DNA from: Proteocatella sp041738345
GTDB lineage: Bacteria > Bacillota > Clostridia > Peptostreptococcales > Filifactoraceae
Length of the DNA stretch: 27,232 nt
Reading direction: 5' to 3'
Assembly (NCBI GenBank): GCA_041738345.1
Contig: JBGSPX010000042.1
Span: forward strand, 1-27,232
Shown: positions 7,803 to 15,526 of the stretch, one piece after another
Layout: the number at the start of each line of letters is the position of its first letter
Numbering within the stretch: the stretch's first letter is position 1
Position numbers and translations under genes: made by a program
The notes under the pieces: generated by a model
Database searches by the model: none
The model's input: the letters and a program-made list of their open reading frames with translations, nothing else
What the model was told of the DNA's origin: nothing

Positions 7803-8348
7803 ATGTCATTATCACATGGAATTTTAGGATTTTTATCTTATGGAAGTATGACAGGCTATGATTTAGCAAAAGCTTTTGGGTCATCTATAAAATTTTTTTG
7901 GTACGCACAGACAAGTCATATATATTTGGAACTTAATAAACTTGAAAAAAATGAATTTGTAACATGTGAAGTCATTTTACAAACGGATAAGCCAAATAAA
8001 AAACTCTACTCTATAACAGAAAGGGGGAAAAAAGAATTTTTAGATTGGTTGGCATCGGATAATAATGAATTTGAAAAAGGAAATAAAAATGCTTTTTTAA
8101 TGAGAGTATTTTTTTCGGGAAATAGAACACCTAAGGAAAGTATAGATATGCTTAAAAAGTATGTTGAAGATTGTAGTGAATATCTGGATTCGATGGAAAT
8201 TGTACCTGAAAGTATATCAAAATATGAAAAATTTACAGAGTCATATCAGAGCTTGTATTGGAGTTTTACCGCAGATTTTGGATATAGCTATGTAAAAATG
8301 TCTATGGAATGGGCAGAAAGATGTATAAAGCGATTGGAGGAATTATAA
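7803..8348 (+). CDS. PadR-family transcriptional regulator
   Basis: The 181-residue protein opens with the PadR winged helix: MSLSHGILGFLSYGSMTGYDLAKAF, then SHIYLELNKLEKNEFV and the wing KKLYSITERGKKEFLDWL (about residues 1-85). A C-terminal helical Vir_act_alpha_C-like dimerisation region follows (about 90-180). ATG 7803 has GGAGG 5 bases upstream. Its stop codon overlaps the next start (TAATG), so it is translationally coupled to the fusion oxidoreductase. PadR proteins usually repress their own operon and an adjacent transporter or detoxification gene until a small aromatic or toxic ligand binds; that role here is inferred. Confidence 0.93.
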   Translation: MSLSHGILGFLSYGSMTGYDLAKAFGSSIKFFWYAQTSHIYLELNKLEKNEFVTCEVILQTDKPNKKLYSITERGKKEFLDWLASDNNEFEKGNKNAFLMRVFFSGNRTPKESIDMLKKYVEDCSEYLDSMEIVPESISKYEKFTESYQSLYWSFTADFGYSYVKMSMEWAERCIKRLEEL

Positions 8349-10090
8349 TGAAAGTCCTTGTTCTAAACGGAAGTCCTAAGTTAGAAAATAGCAACACTAT
8401 CAAGCTTACAAATGCCTTTATAGAAGGCATCAAAGAGGAATATAGTAAAACAGTTTATAATAAAGCAATTGAGAATATAGAGAAAAACAACGGTTTAGAG
8501 ATGGAAACTTTAAATGTATATAAACTAGATATAAAACCATGTAAAGGTTGTTTTGTATGTTGGAAAAATACTCCTGGAAAATGTTTTATAAAAGATGATA
8601 TGGAAAGTGTTATAGATAAAATATTAAGTGCAGATGTAATTATATGGAGTTTTCCATTATATTATTTTGGAATGCCATCTCAATTAAAAGCACTTATGGA
8701 TAGACAGCTACCTATGAATCTTCCTTTTATGACAAGTAGAGAGGATGGTAATTCAGATACAGGTTCTCATATTCCAAGATATGATATTTCCTCTAAAAGA
8801 ACAGTAATTATTTCTACTTGTGGATTCTATACTTCAGAAGGAAATTATGATTCATTAAATTTACAGTTTGATAGATGTTTTGGAAAAAACAATTATGAAA
8901 AACTATATTGTGGACAAGGAGAATTGTTTAGGGTAGAGGAATTAAAAAAACGTACGAATCAGTATTTAGAAATAGTAAAAAATGCAGGTAAGGACTTTAT
9001 AGAAGGTAAAATTACAATAGATACAAAAAATAAGCTATCTGAACTTTTATATCCAAGAGATGTTTTTGAAGCCATGGCTGATGCAAGTTGGGGAATAGAA
9101 TATGCAGCTAAAGAAAATAAAGCTGATGAAAAAAAACAAATTGATGAAAAAGATAATTATAATAAAAAAGATCAATCGTATTTTTTTACAAAACAAATGG
9201 CCGCTTTATACAACAAAAAATCTTGGAATGGTTCTGATAAAGTTCTTGAGATGAACTATACTGATATAAATAAAACTTACCAAATTATATTATCTAAAGA
9301 TGGTGCAGAGGTTATTGATGATAACTTCAAAAAATATACTACAAAAATCAAAACTCCAATTTCGGTATGGATGGATATCGCAAAGGGTGTAATTGATGGA
9401 AAGCAAGCCGTAATGCAGCATATGTATACCGTTTCTGGAGATTTTGAGTTAATGATGAATTGGGATGAGATATTTGGTGTTGATATTAATGACGGAAATC
9501 AGACCCAAAATGGACAAGTTGATTTAAACGATAATAACGTAGATATGAAAAAAAGCAATATGAATTTTATGCTTATACCTTGGATTGTAATATGGATAAG
9601 TTTATCCATAGATAGTTTTTGGGGAGGTATTTTAGGAATCACTGCAAGTTCCATAATCCCACTGATAGCTTTAAACTCTAGATTAACAATATTTGATGCA
9701 CTATCATTTATAATGGTTTCAATAATAAGTATTTTAGCGATTTTAGGCGTAACTCCAATAATATTAATGCCTACATCATATTTATTATTTGGTATAATGT
9801 GGACATTTACAGTTTTTAGGAAAATACCACTTACTGCATATTATTCTATGAATGACTTTGGAGAGAAAAAAGCTTTAGAAAATCCTTTGTTTTTAAGAAC
9901 AAATAGAATATTAACTGCAGCATGGGGGATATTATATCTGATTACACCTATATGGACTTATTTTCTTATGAATACAAAAATAGCATATACTACAGGAATA
10001 ATTAACTCTATACTTCCAGTATTTTTAGGGATTTTTACAAAATGGTTTATAGGTTGGTATCCACCGTATTATTTAAGCGAAAAAAATTAA
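8348..10090 (+). CDS. Flavodoxin-like NAD(P)H:FMN reductase fused to an SCP2-like domain and a membrane domain
   Basis: From ATG 8348 (GGAGG at 8336-8340, one-base overlap with padR) the protein has 580 residues in three parts. Residues 1-190 are a flavodoxin-fold FMN reductase: MKVLVLNGSPKLENSNTIKL phosphate loop, CKGCFVCW motif and ADVIIWSFPLYYFGMPSQLK. After a Lys/Asp-rich linker, about 285-385 resemble an SCP2 sterol-carrier fold (KVLEMNYTDINKTYQIIL ... VMQHMYTVSGDFELMMNWDEIFG). About 410-575 hold five to six hydrophobic helices. The first part should bind FMN and reduce a small substrate; the SCP2-like part could bind a lipid or hydrophobic substrate at the membrane. The function is not known. 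PadR control suggests a xenobiotic or quinone stress role (inference). Confidence 0.85.
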   Translation: MKVLVLNGSPKLENSNTIKLTNAFIEGIKEEYSKTVYNKAIENIEKNNGLEMETLNVYKLDIKPCKGCFVCWKNTPGKCFIKDDMESVIDKILSADVIIWSFPLYYFGMPSQLKALMDRQLPMNLPFMTSREDGNSDTGSHIPRYDISSKRTVIISTCGFYTSEGNYDSLNLQFDRCFGKNNYEKLYCGQGELFRVEELKKRTNQYLEIVKNAGKDFIEGKITIDTKNKLSELLYPRDVFEAMADASWGIEYAAKENKADEKKQIDEKDNYNKKDQSYFFTKQMAALYNKKSWNGSDKVLEMNYTDINKTYQIILSKDGAEVIDDNFKKYTTKIKTPISVWMDIAKGVIDGKQAVMQHMYTVSGDFELMMNWDEIFGVDINDGNQTQNGQVDLNDNNVDMKKSNMNFMLIPWIVIWISLSIDSFWGGILGITASSIIPLIALNSRLTIFDALSFIMVSIISILAILGVTPIILMPTSYLLFGIMWTFTVFRKIPLTAYYSMNDFGEKKALENPLFLRTNRILTAAWGILYLITPIWTYFLMNTKIAYTTGIINSILPVFLGIFTKWFIGWYPPYYLSEKN

Positions 10091-10114
10091 GTTGAAATAG
10101 AATATAATAAAACG

Positions 10115-10149
10115 AACAAAAAAGTGGACGTCATGTCCACTTTTTTGTT
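10115..10149. terminator. Bidirectional terminator between the fusion gene and glnN
   Basis: A 15-base perfect stem (AACAAAAAAGTGGAC at 10115-10129 with its complement at 10135-10149) around loop GTCAT has A and T tracts on either side. It serves the plus-strand fusion gene and the minus-strand asnA-glnN operon. Its 29-base core recurs in inverted orientation at 17118-17146. Confidence 0.93.
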
Positions 10150-10156
10150 AAATTGG

Positions 10157-12277
10157 TTAAACTGAAAATAATAATTCACTATAGCTAGGATAAGGCATCA
10201 TATTTCTAGGAAGTAAAGATTCTATTTCATCAGATATGGTTCTAATTTCATTCATCTTTTGAACAATATCTAAACTCAAATATGCTAAATTTTCTTCGAT
10301 ATTAAAATTTTTGGATAAAATCAGCATATTTGATAATTCTTCTGATTTTTCATAGAGTATAGATGATAATTTTGATAGTCGTAAAAATAAGATTTCACTG
10401 AAGTTAGCAGTTTCAAAAGCCGTATTATTTTTAGAACTACTGAGTACTTGTAATGTAGATATAGTTTTAGAAAGCTCATTCATATAGGAGATTATTACTG
10501 GAAGAATATCTTTATTTACCATTTCTATCATAGTAAGCGCTTCTATATTTATAATTTTAGAATAATTCTCAATCATAACTTCACATCTAGACTCGATTTC
10601 GGATTTTGTAAAGATAGAGTGTTTTTCAAATAAAGCAATATTCTTTTCGGCTTTAAATTGTAAAAAAGCTTCAGATGATAGTTTTATATTTGATAAACCT
10701 CTGTGCTTTGCTTCTGTAACCCATTCTTTTGAATAACAGTTTCCGTCAAAAATAATTCTAGAATGTTTAAGCAATTTAGTTTTCATAAGTTGAAATAATT
10801 TTTCTTCAAATTCAAAATTATTTTCAAAATTATAAGTTTCAAGTTCATCTGCAAATATAGATAGTGATTCTGCAATTGCAGTGTTTATTACTATATTTAT
10901 TCCTGATAATGACATATTTGAACCAGGCATTCTAAATTCAAATTTATTTCCAGTGAAGGCTATTGGAGCAGTACGATTTCTATCAGAGGTATCTTTTTTG
11001 AAATCATGGAGTACATTTAAACCTGATTTCATATAAAAAGATTCTACTTTTTCATAGGAGGCTTCATTTTTTATAGCATCAACGATAGCAGAAAGTTCAT
11101 CACCTAAGTACATAGATACTATAGCAGGAGGAGCCTCGTGTCCACCCAATCTGTGGTCATTTCCTGCGCTTGAAACAGCTACTCTTATAAGATCGGCATA
11201 TTGGTCAATCGCTTGTATAAGTGCAGTGAGAAAAACTAAAAAAACTATATTTTTTTCAGGTTCTGTGCCACAATCAAAAATATTAATACCCGTATCAGTT
11301 AATATAGACCAATTGTTGTGTTTTCCACTTCCATTTAATCCAGCAAAAGGTTTTTCGTGCAATAGACAGGCCAAATTATGTTTATCAGCAATTTTTTTCA
11401 TAAGTTCCATTATTATTTGATTATGGTCAATTGCAACATTAGCATCTGTAAAAATTGGAGCTAATTCATGCTGTGAAGGCGCAACTTCATTATGTTTAGT
11501 TTTTGAAGGAATTCCGAGTTTCCACAATTCCATATCAAGTTCTTTCATAAATTCATGAATTCTAGGTTTTATAGAACCAAAGTAATGATCTTCAAGTTCC
11601 TGCCCTTTAGGTGATTTTGCGCCAAAGAGAGTTCGGCCACAAAAAATCAGGTCTTTTCTTTTTTCATAAAGTGTTTTATCTATAAGAAAATATTCTTGCT
11701 CAGCACCTATAGTTACACTGATTTTTTTAACATCTTCAAATCCTAATAGGTTTAATATTCTAATAGCTTGCTTATTAAGTGCATTTAAAGATTTTAAAAG
11801 AGGTGTTTTTTTATCTAAAACTTCTCCGCCATAAGAGCAAAATGCAGTTGGAATATAAAGAGTAGAGTCTTTTACAAAAGCAGGAGATGTTGGATCCCAA
11901 GATGTATAACCTCTAGCTTCAAAAGTAGCACGTAGGCCTCCAGAAGGAAAACTGGAAGCATCTGGTTCACCTTTAACAAGTTCTTTACCTGAAAAATCCA
12001 TTAAAACTTCGTTATTATCATCTATATTTATAAAGCTTTCATGTTTTCCAGCAGTTATTCCGGTAAGCGGTTGAAACCAATGAGTAAAATGAGTGGCTCC
12101 TTTTTCTAGGGCCCATTCCTTCATAGCTGTAGCCATATGATTTGCTAAATCTATACTTAAGGGCTTATTTTCTTCAACGGTCTTTAGATATTCTTTATAT
12201 ACAGCTTTTGGAAGTTTCTTTTTCATTTCATTGTTATTAAAAACCATGCTTGAAAATATTTGAGAAATATTATTCAT
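10157..12277 (-). CDS. glnN: Glutamine synthetase type III
   Basis: The 706-residue length and motifs are those of GSIII, which makes glutamine from glutamate, ammonia and ATP as a large oligomer. Seen motifs are GAEQEYFLID (metal site), NEVAPSQHELAPIF, GSGKHNNWS (the GSIII form of the nucleotide/Glu loop), NDHRLGGHEAPPAIVS and FEFRMPGSNMS, with a long helical C-terminal extension absent from types I and II. ATG 12277 follows AAAGGAG. It lies 20 bases after asnA and is cotranscribed with it, so it should share the attenuator upstream of asnA. A type I enzyme is encoded divergently. Confidence 0.97.
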   Translation of the reverse strand: MNNISQIFSSMVFNNNEMKKKLPKAVYKEYLKTVEENKPLSIDLANHMATAMKEWALEKGATHFTHWFQPLTGITAGKHESFINIDDNNEVLMDFSGKELVKGEPDASSFPSGGLRATFEARGYTSWDPTSPAFVKDSTLYIPTAFCSYGGEVLDKKTPLLKSLNALNKQAIRILNLLGFEDVKKISVTIGAEQEYFLIDKTLYEKRKDLIFCGRTLFGAKSPKGQELEDHYFGSIKPRIHEFMKELDMELWKLGIPSKTKHNEVAPSQHELAPIFTDANVAIDHNQIIMELMKKIADKHNLACLLHEKPFAGLNGSGKHNNWSILTDTGINIFDCGTEPEKNIVFLVFLTALIQAIDQYADLIRVAVSSAGNDHRLGGHEAPPAIVSMYLGDELSAIVDAIKNEASYEKVESFYMKSGLNVLHDFKKDTSDRNRTAPIAFTGNKFEFRMPGSNMSLSGINIVINTAIAESLSIFADELETYNFENNFEFEEKLFQLMKTKLLKHSRIIFDGNCYSKEWVTEAKHRGLSNIKLSSEAFLQFKAEKNIALFEKHSIFTKSEIESRCEVMIENYSKIINIEALTMIEMVNKDILPVIISYMNELSKTISTLQVLSSSKNNTAFETANFSEILFLRLSKLSSILYEKSEELSNMLILSKNFNIEENLAYLSLDIVQKMNEIRTISDEIESLLPRNMMPYPSYSELLFSV

Positions 12278-12297
12278 TGTGTCTCCTTTATCTTATA

Positions 12298-13305
12298 TTA
12301 GAGAAGAGGAATTCCAGCTTCTTCACAAATTTTTATAGTAGAGCTGTCCCATATTGAAGATTGTACTTCGCCTATATGAAGCTTTTCTAAAAGGAGCATA
12401 CATAATCTAGATTGTCCAATTCCTCCACCAACTGTAAGTGGAAGTATATCTTCCAATATCATTTTATGAAAAGGAAGAGTTCTTCTATCATCACAATTTT
12501 CTTTGTTTAATTGGTAGTCCATAGATTTTGAATCTACACGAATACCCATTGAAGAAACTTCAAATGCAGTTCCTAACATAGCATTCCAAAAGACAATATC
12601 TCCATTTAAAGTCCAATCATCATAATCAGGAGCTCTTCCATCATGTTTTTCTCCAGAAGCAAGAACCTCACCAACTTTCATTATAAAAGCAGTTTTATGT
12701 GTTTCAAGATATTTGTGTTCTCTTTCTTTAGGAGTGATGTTTGGGTACATATCCTCTAACTCTTGAGTTGTTATAAAGCTTACATTTTTTGATAACTTTA
12801 TAGAAATTTTAGGATAGTGATTTTTTATTTCATCTAAAGTATCTACGATAGCATCTACAATATTTTGAACAGTAGTTTTTAAAAAAGCTTCAGTTCTTTG
12901 TTCTCTAGATATAACTCTTTCCCAATCCCATTGATCTACATATATAGAATGGATATTATCCATTTCTTCATCTCGTCTTATGGCGTTCATATCAGTGTAC
13001 AAACCTTCACCAATATTAAATTTATATCTGTAAAGAGCCATTCTTTTCCATTTTGCTAAGGAGTGAACTACTTCTGCAAAAGTATTAGTTTCTTTTATAT
13101 CAAAACTTACAGCTCTTTCAAAGCCATTTAAGTTATCATTCAAGCCTGTTGTTGGATCTACAAATAAAGGTGCAGATACTCTTTTTAGATTTAAATTTTT
13201 AGCAAGTCTTTGTTCAAATGTAGTTTTCAAAATACCTATAGCGGTTTGAGTGTCATATAGCTCAAGCATAGGTTTATAATCAGGTTTTACATAAGTTTTG
13301 CTCAT
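12298..13305 (-). CDS. asnA: Aspartate-ammonia ligase (asparagine synthetase A)
   Basis: The 335-residue enzyme makes asparagine from aspartate, ammonia and ATP and has a class II aminoacyl-tRNA-synthetase-like fold. Typical stretches are QTAIGILKTTFEQRLAKNLN, VSAPLFVDPTTGLNDNLNG, IYVDQWDWERVI, and near the end LPLTVGGGIGQSRLCMLLLE. ATG 13305 follows GGAGG. It is the first gene of the minus-strand nitrogen operon with glnN. The leader has a promoter at 13395-13423 and an intrinsic terminator before the start codon, with no T-box. Confidence 0.97.
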   Translation of the reverse strand: MSKTYVKPDYKPMLELYDTQTAIGILKTTFEQRLAKNLNLKRVSAPLFVDPTTGLNDNLNGFERAVSFDIKETNTFAEVVHSLAKWKRMALYRYKFNIGEGLYTDMNAIRRDEEMDNIHSIYVDQWDWERVISREQRTEAFLKTTVQNIVDAIVDTLDEIKNHYPKISIKLSKNVSFITTQELEDMYPNITPKEREHKYLETHKTAFIMKVGEVLASGEKHDGRAPDYDDWTLNGDIVFWNAMLGTAFEVSSMGIRVDSKSMDYQLNKENCDDRRTLPFHKMILEDILPLTVGGGIGQSRLCMLLLEKLHIGEVQSSIWDSSTIKICEEAGIPLL

Positions 13306-13331
13306 AATGATTCCTCCGTGTATTAAAAAAT

Positions 13332-13379
13332 AAAAAAAGACGCTGCAGAATTATCTTATCAGAATTATTCTACAGCGCC
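13332..13379 (-). terminator. Leader attenuator (intrinsic terminator) upstream of asnA
   Basis: On the minus strand GGCGCTGTAGAAT pairs with the complementary ATTCTGCAGCGTC arm (plus-strand 13339-13351), allowing G-U pairs, with an AT-rich inner part, and is followed by seven T (plus-strand A7 at 13332-13338). It lies within about 30 bases of the asnA start and downstream of the only clear promoter, so it must be bypassed for asnA-glnN expression. Its 5' arm overlaps the loop and 3' arm of the AAAGGC hairpin. Confidence 0.85.
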
Positions 13380-13386
13380 TTTGCTG
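13373..13386 (-). promoter_or_regulatory. 5'-end hairpin with AAAGGC hexaloop, candidate ANTAR target (asnA leader)
   Basis: On the minus strand CAGC-AAAGGC-GCTG forms a four-pair stem with a six-base loop that has A at position 1 and G at position 4, the two loop bases conserved in known ANTAR-binding RNA hairpins. It starts about two bases from the predicted transcript 5' end. Because its loop and 3' arm also form the terminator's 5' arm, the two structures exclude each other. Protein binding is inferred from the ANTAR gene next door. Confidence 0.6.
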
Positions 13387-13394
13387 ATGTTATG

Positions 13395-13423
13395 ATTATA
13401 GATACTAAATAAATGATTGTCAA
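13395..13423 (-). promoter_or_regulatory. Sigma-A promoter for asnA-glnN
   Basis: On the minus strand TTGACA (plus 13418-13423), a 17-base spacer and TATAAT (plus 13395-13400) match the consensus exactly. The transcript should start near 13388. Confidence 0.9.
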
Positions 13424-13466
13424 TAATAATTTTTTGAAAATTTTTTAAATTATTTTTAAACTATGC

Positions 13467-13482
13467 AAAAAAACGTTTTTTT
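13467..13482. repeat. Palindrome of seven A, CG, seven T in the asnA/glnA gap
   Basis: A 16-base perfect palindrome lies midway between the two divergent promoters. It is intrinsically bent A/T-tract DNA and might be a regulator site or simply a structural element. It is not a known GlnR/TnrA site. Confidence 0.6.
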
Positions 13483-13515
13483 AAACTTAAAATATTTGAA
13501 TGAAATGTAAATTAG

Positions 13516-13555
13516 AATAATACTTATTTTATATAAAAATAAAATAAGTATTATT
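13516..13555. repeat. 17-base perfect inverted repeat next to the glnA -35 box
   Basis: AATAATACTTATTTTAT (13516-13532) and its exact complement (13539-13555) flank a six-base spacer. The right arm ends two bases before the -35 box of glnA (13558). Neither side has a T tract, so it is not a terminator. An upstream operator or cruciform is possible. Confidence 0.85.
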
Positions 13556-13557
13556 AC

Positions 13558-13587
13558 TTGACAGGGAGATAAATAATATTATATAAT
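13558..13587 (+). promoter_or_regulatory. Sigma-A promoter for glnA-ANTAR-pyrG
   Basis: TTGACA (13558-13563), an 18-base spacer and TATAAT (13582-13587) are consensus boxes. The transcript should start near 13594. Confidence 0.9.
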
Positions 13588-13594
13588 TTTTTAA

Positions 13595-13614
13595 GAAGAA
13601 CAAAGGCGTTCATC
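13595..13614 (+). promoter_or_regulatory. 5'-end hairpin with AAAGGC hexaloop, candidate ANTAR target (glnA leader)
   Basis: GAAC-AAAGGC-GTTC (13598-13611) has the same six-base loop as the asnA leader, on a stem of different sequence; two more outer pairs follow an A-A mismatch. A at loop position 1 and G at position 4 fit the ANTAR-target rule. It begins within a few bases of the predicted 5' end, and its 3' half is the 5' arm of the terminator at 13606-13664. Confidence 0.62.
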
Positions 13615-13664
13615 AAATGTGCAGCTACATCCAAGTGTCTGTAGATTTGATGGACGCTTTTTTT
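13606..13664 (+). terminator. Leader attenuator (intrinsic terminator) upstream of glnA
   Basis: GCGTTCATCAAAT (13606-13618) pairs with ATTTGATGGACGC (13645-13657) over 13 positions with one G-U pair, followed by T7 (13658-13664). A small inner stem CTACA/TGTAG (13625-13629 with 13640-13644) caps it. It ends about 14 bases before the glnA start codon, so expression depends on readthrough. Confidence 0.93.
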
Positions 13665-13678
13665 AGAAAGGAAAAGGT

Positions 13679-14926
13679 ATGGATACAACTATTAATGAAG
13701 TACTTCAGCTTGTAGAAGAAAATAATATAAAATTTGTACGACTTTCTTTTTGTGACATATTTGGAACAGAAAAAAATATAACAATAATGGCAGAGGAGCT
13801 TCCAAGAGCTTTTAAATATGGAATATCATTTGATGCTTCTGCCGTTAAAGGGTTTATGAATGTAAATGAGTCAGATTTATTTCTTTTTCCTGATGCTTCA
13901 ACCATATCAATTCTTCCGTGGAGTCCTTCGAGTGGAAGAACATTAAAGTTATATTGCAATATATGTTATCCTGACAAAACTTGTTTTGAAGCAGATGGAA
14001 GAGTAATCCTAAAATCAGCAGTAGAAAAAGCTAAGCGTGAAGGATATATAGTAAAAGTAGGTGCAGAAACTGAGTTTTATCTTTTTAAATTAGATGAAAA
14101 TGGAGAACCTACAAATTTACCTCATGATAATGCAGGATATATGGATATATCACCAAAGGATAAAGGTGATCATGTAAGAAGAGAAATTTGTCTTACGCTT
14201 GAAGAATTCAATATAATTCCGGTATCTGCACATCATGAACAGGGGCCGGGACAAAATGAAATAGATTTTAGATATGCAGAAGCCCTTGAAACTGCCGATA
14301 ATTTAGTAACCTTTAAATCTGTAGTTGAGATGGTAGCTGGAAGAAATGGCTTATATGCAGATTTTAGACCAAAACCATTAAACGATGTAAGTGGAAGCGG
14401 TTTTCATATAAATATATCTTTATTTAGAGAAAATGAAAATATATTTTCAGATGAAAGTGTTCATAAAAAAGATGCAGAGCATTTTATTGCAGGAATTTTA
14501 GATAAAATAGAAGAAATAACTGCTTTTTTAAATCCAAGTCATAATTCATATGAAAGATTCGGAGCTTTTGAAGCTCCTAAATATATTAGTTGGTCACATC
14601 AAAACAGATCACAGCTGATAAGGATACCAGCGCAAACTGGAGAGTATTCAAGAATGGAGTTAAGATCCCCAGATTGTATGTGTAATCCATATATTGCATT
14701 TGCACTTGTAATCCATGCAGGAATTCAGGGGATAAAGGAAAAAAAAACACTTCCAAAGCCAGTGGATGAAAATTTATTTGAAAGCTGTGATATTAGAAAT
14801 TCACTTAAAATGTTACCACAAAATTTATATGAGGCTATTGAAGATATGAAGAAAAGTGAGTTTGTAAAAAATATAATTCCAGAAAAAACTATTTTAAAAT
14901 TTGTAGAACATGCTATAAAATCTTAA
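13679..14926 (+). CDS. glnA: Glutamine synthetase type I, short form
   Basis: A 415-residue type I glutamine synthetase (glutamate + ammonia + ATP to glutamine). N-terminal beta-grasp about residues 1-95 (FVRLSFCDIFGTEKNITI), then catalytic motifs GAETEFYLF, HHEQGPGQNEIDF, SGSGFHINIS, YISWSHQNRSQLIRIP and RMELRSPD. It is shorter than the usual 440-470 residues and has no adenylylation-type Tyr loop, so control by adenylylation is not expected. The segment after RMELRSPD reads CMCNPYIAFA where PSCNPYLAFA-like sequence is common. ATG 13679 follows GAAAGGAAAAGG. It is the first gene of an operon with the ANTAR regulator (16-base gap) and pyrG, and lies behind an attenuator. Confidence 0.95.
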   Translation: MDTTINEVLQLVEENNIKFVRLSFCDIFGTEKNITIMAEELPRAFKYGISFDASAVKGFMNVNESDLFLFPDASTISILPWSPSSGRTLKLYCNICYPDKTCFEADGRVILKSAVEKAKREGYIVKVGAETEFYLFKLDENGEPTNLPHDNAGYMDISPKDKGDHVRREICLTLEEFNIIPVSAHHEQGPGQNEIDFRYAEALETADNLVTFKSVVEMVAGRNGLYADFRPKPLNDVSGSGFHINISLFRENENIFSDESVHKKDAEHFIAGILDKIEEITAFLNPSHNSYERFGAFEAPKYISWSHQNRSQLIRIPAQTGEYSRMELRSPDCMCNPYIAFALVIHAGIQGIKEKKTLPKPVDENLFESCDIRNSLKMLPQNLYEAIEDMKKSEFVKNIIPEKTILKFVEHAIKS

Positions 14927-14942
14927 AATTGAGAGGTACAAA

Positions 14943-15515
14943 ATGTTGGAAAAGGTAATGATTATATCAAGTTCATCAAAAGGACATGAAATGCTTACGA
15001 GCATTTTAAAATCGACCCCTTATTCTAACATAATAACAGCAGATAATGCATCTGAGGCAAAGAGAAAGCTTGCTGAGGATGCATTTGACATAGTAATTAT
15101 AAATTGTCCACTTTCAGATGAATTTGGAATAAATTTAGCAGAAGAAATCGTAGAAGAAAGTTCAAGTGCAGTGGCATTGATAGTAAAAACTGAACTATCA
15201 GCTCAAGTTGAGCATAGAGCTTCTACCTTTGGCGCACTTGTAATAGAAAAGCCTATATCAAAGCAATTGCTTATGCAGTCTATTAAGATGCTAGCTACAA
15301 CATCTAAAAGGATTCATAATTTACAAAAAGAAAATTTAAAACTTAAAGAAAAGATTGAAGATATAAGAATAATAGACAGAGCTAAACATGTACTTGTGCA
15401 GTATCTAGGAATGAATGAAGCACAAGCACATAAATATATAGAAAAACAAGCTATGGATATGAGAAAAACAAGGCGAGAAGTGGCACAAAATATTTTAAAA
15501 ATGTATGAAATTTAA
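14943..15515 (+). CDS. ANTAR-domain RNA-binding antiterminator with a pseudo-receiver
   Basis: The 190-residue protein has an N-terminal receiver-like domain (about 1-115), a coiled coil (about 118-140, LQKENLKLKEKIEDI) and a C-terminal ANTAR three-helix domain (about 132-188: RIIDRAKHVLVQYLGMNEAQAHKYIEKQAMDMRKTRREVAQNIL, matching the conserved AK, AhxxI, AM..R and VA positions). ANTAR proteins bind hexaloop RNA hairpins and prevent intrinsic termination. The acceptor Asp is replaced by Asn54 (DIVIINCPL) and the acidic pair near residue 9 by Ser, while Thr83 and Lys103 remain. It is therefore unlikely to be activated by a kinase. Position between glnA and pyrG, with matching hairpins in both divergent leaders, indicates its targets (inference). 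Confidence 0.92.
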   Translation: MLEKVMIISSSSKGHEMLTSILKSTPYSNIITADNASEAKRKLAEDAFDIVIINCPLSDEFGINLAEEIVEESSSAVALIVKTELSAQVEHRASTFGALVIEKPISKQLLMQSIKMLATTSKRIHNLQKENLKLKEKIEDIRIIDRAKHVLVQYLGMNEAQAHKYIEKQAMDMRKTRREVAQNILKMYEI

Positions 15516-15526
15516 GGAGAAAAAAA

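Noticed and set aside
11226..11420. Open frame antisense to glnN
   Set aside because: It is a shadow of the conserved glnN frame, with no ribosome binding site and no recognisable protein features.
13306..13440. T-box riboswitch for asnA, which is common in Clostridia
   Set aside because: The leader is only about 80 bases long and lacks the T-box core (UGGNACCGCG-like) and a specifier stem; it has only a hairpin and a terminator.
13467..13482. Rho-independent terminator of a small RNA at the A7-CG-T7 palindrome
   Set aside because: The stem would be almost purely A-T with no room for a loop, and no promoter points towards it.
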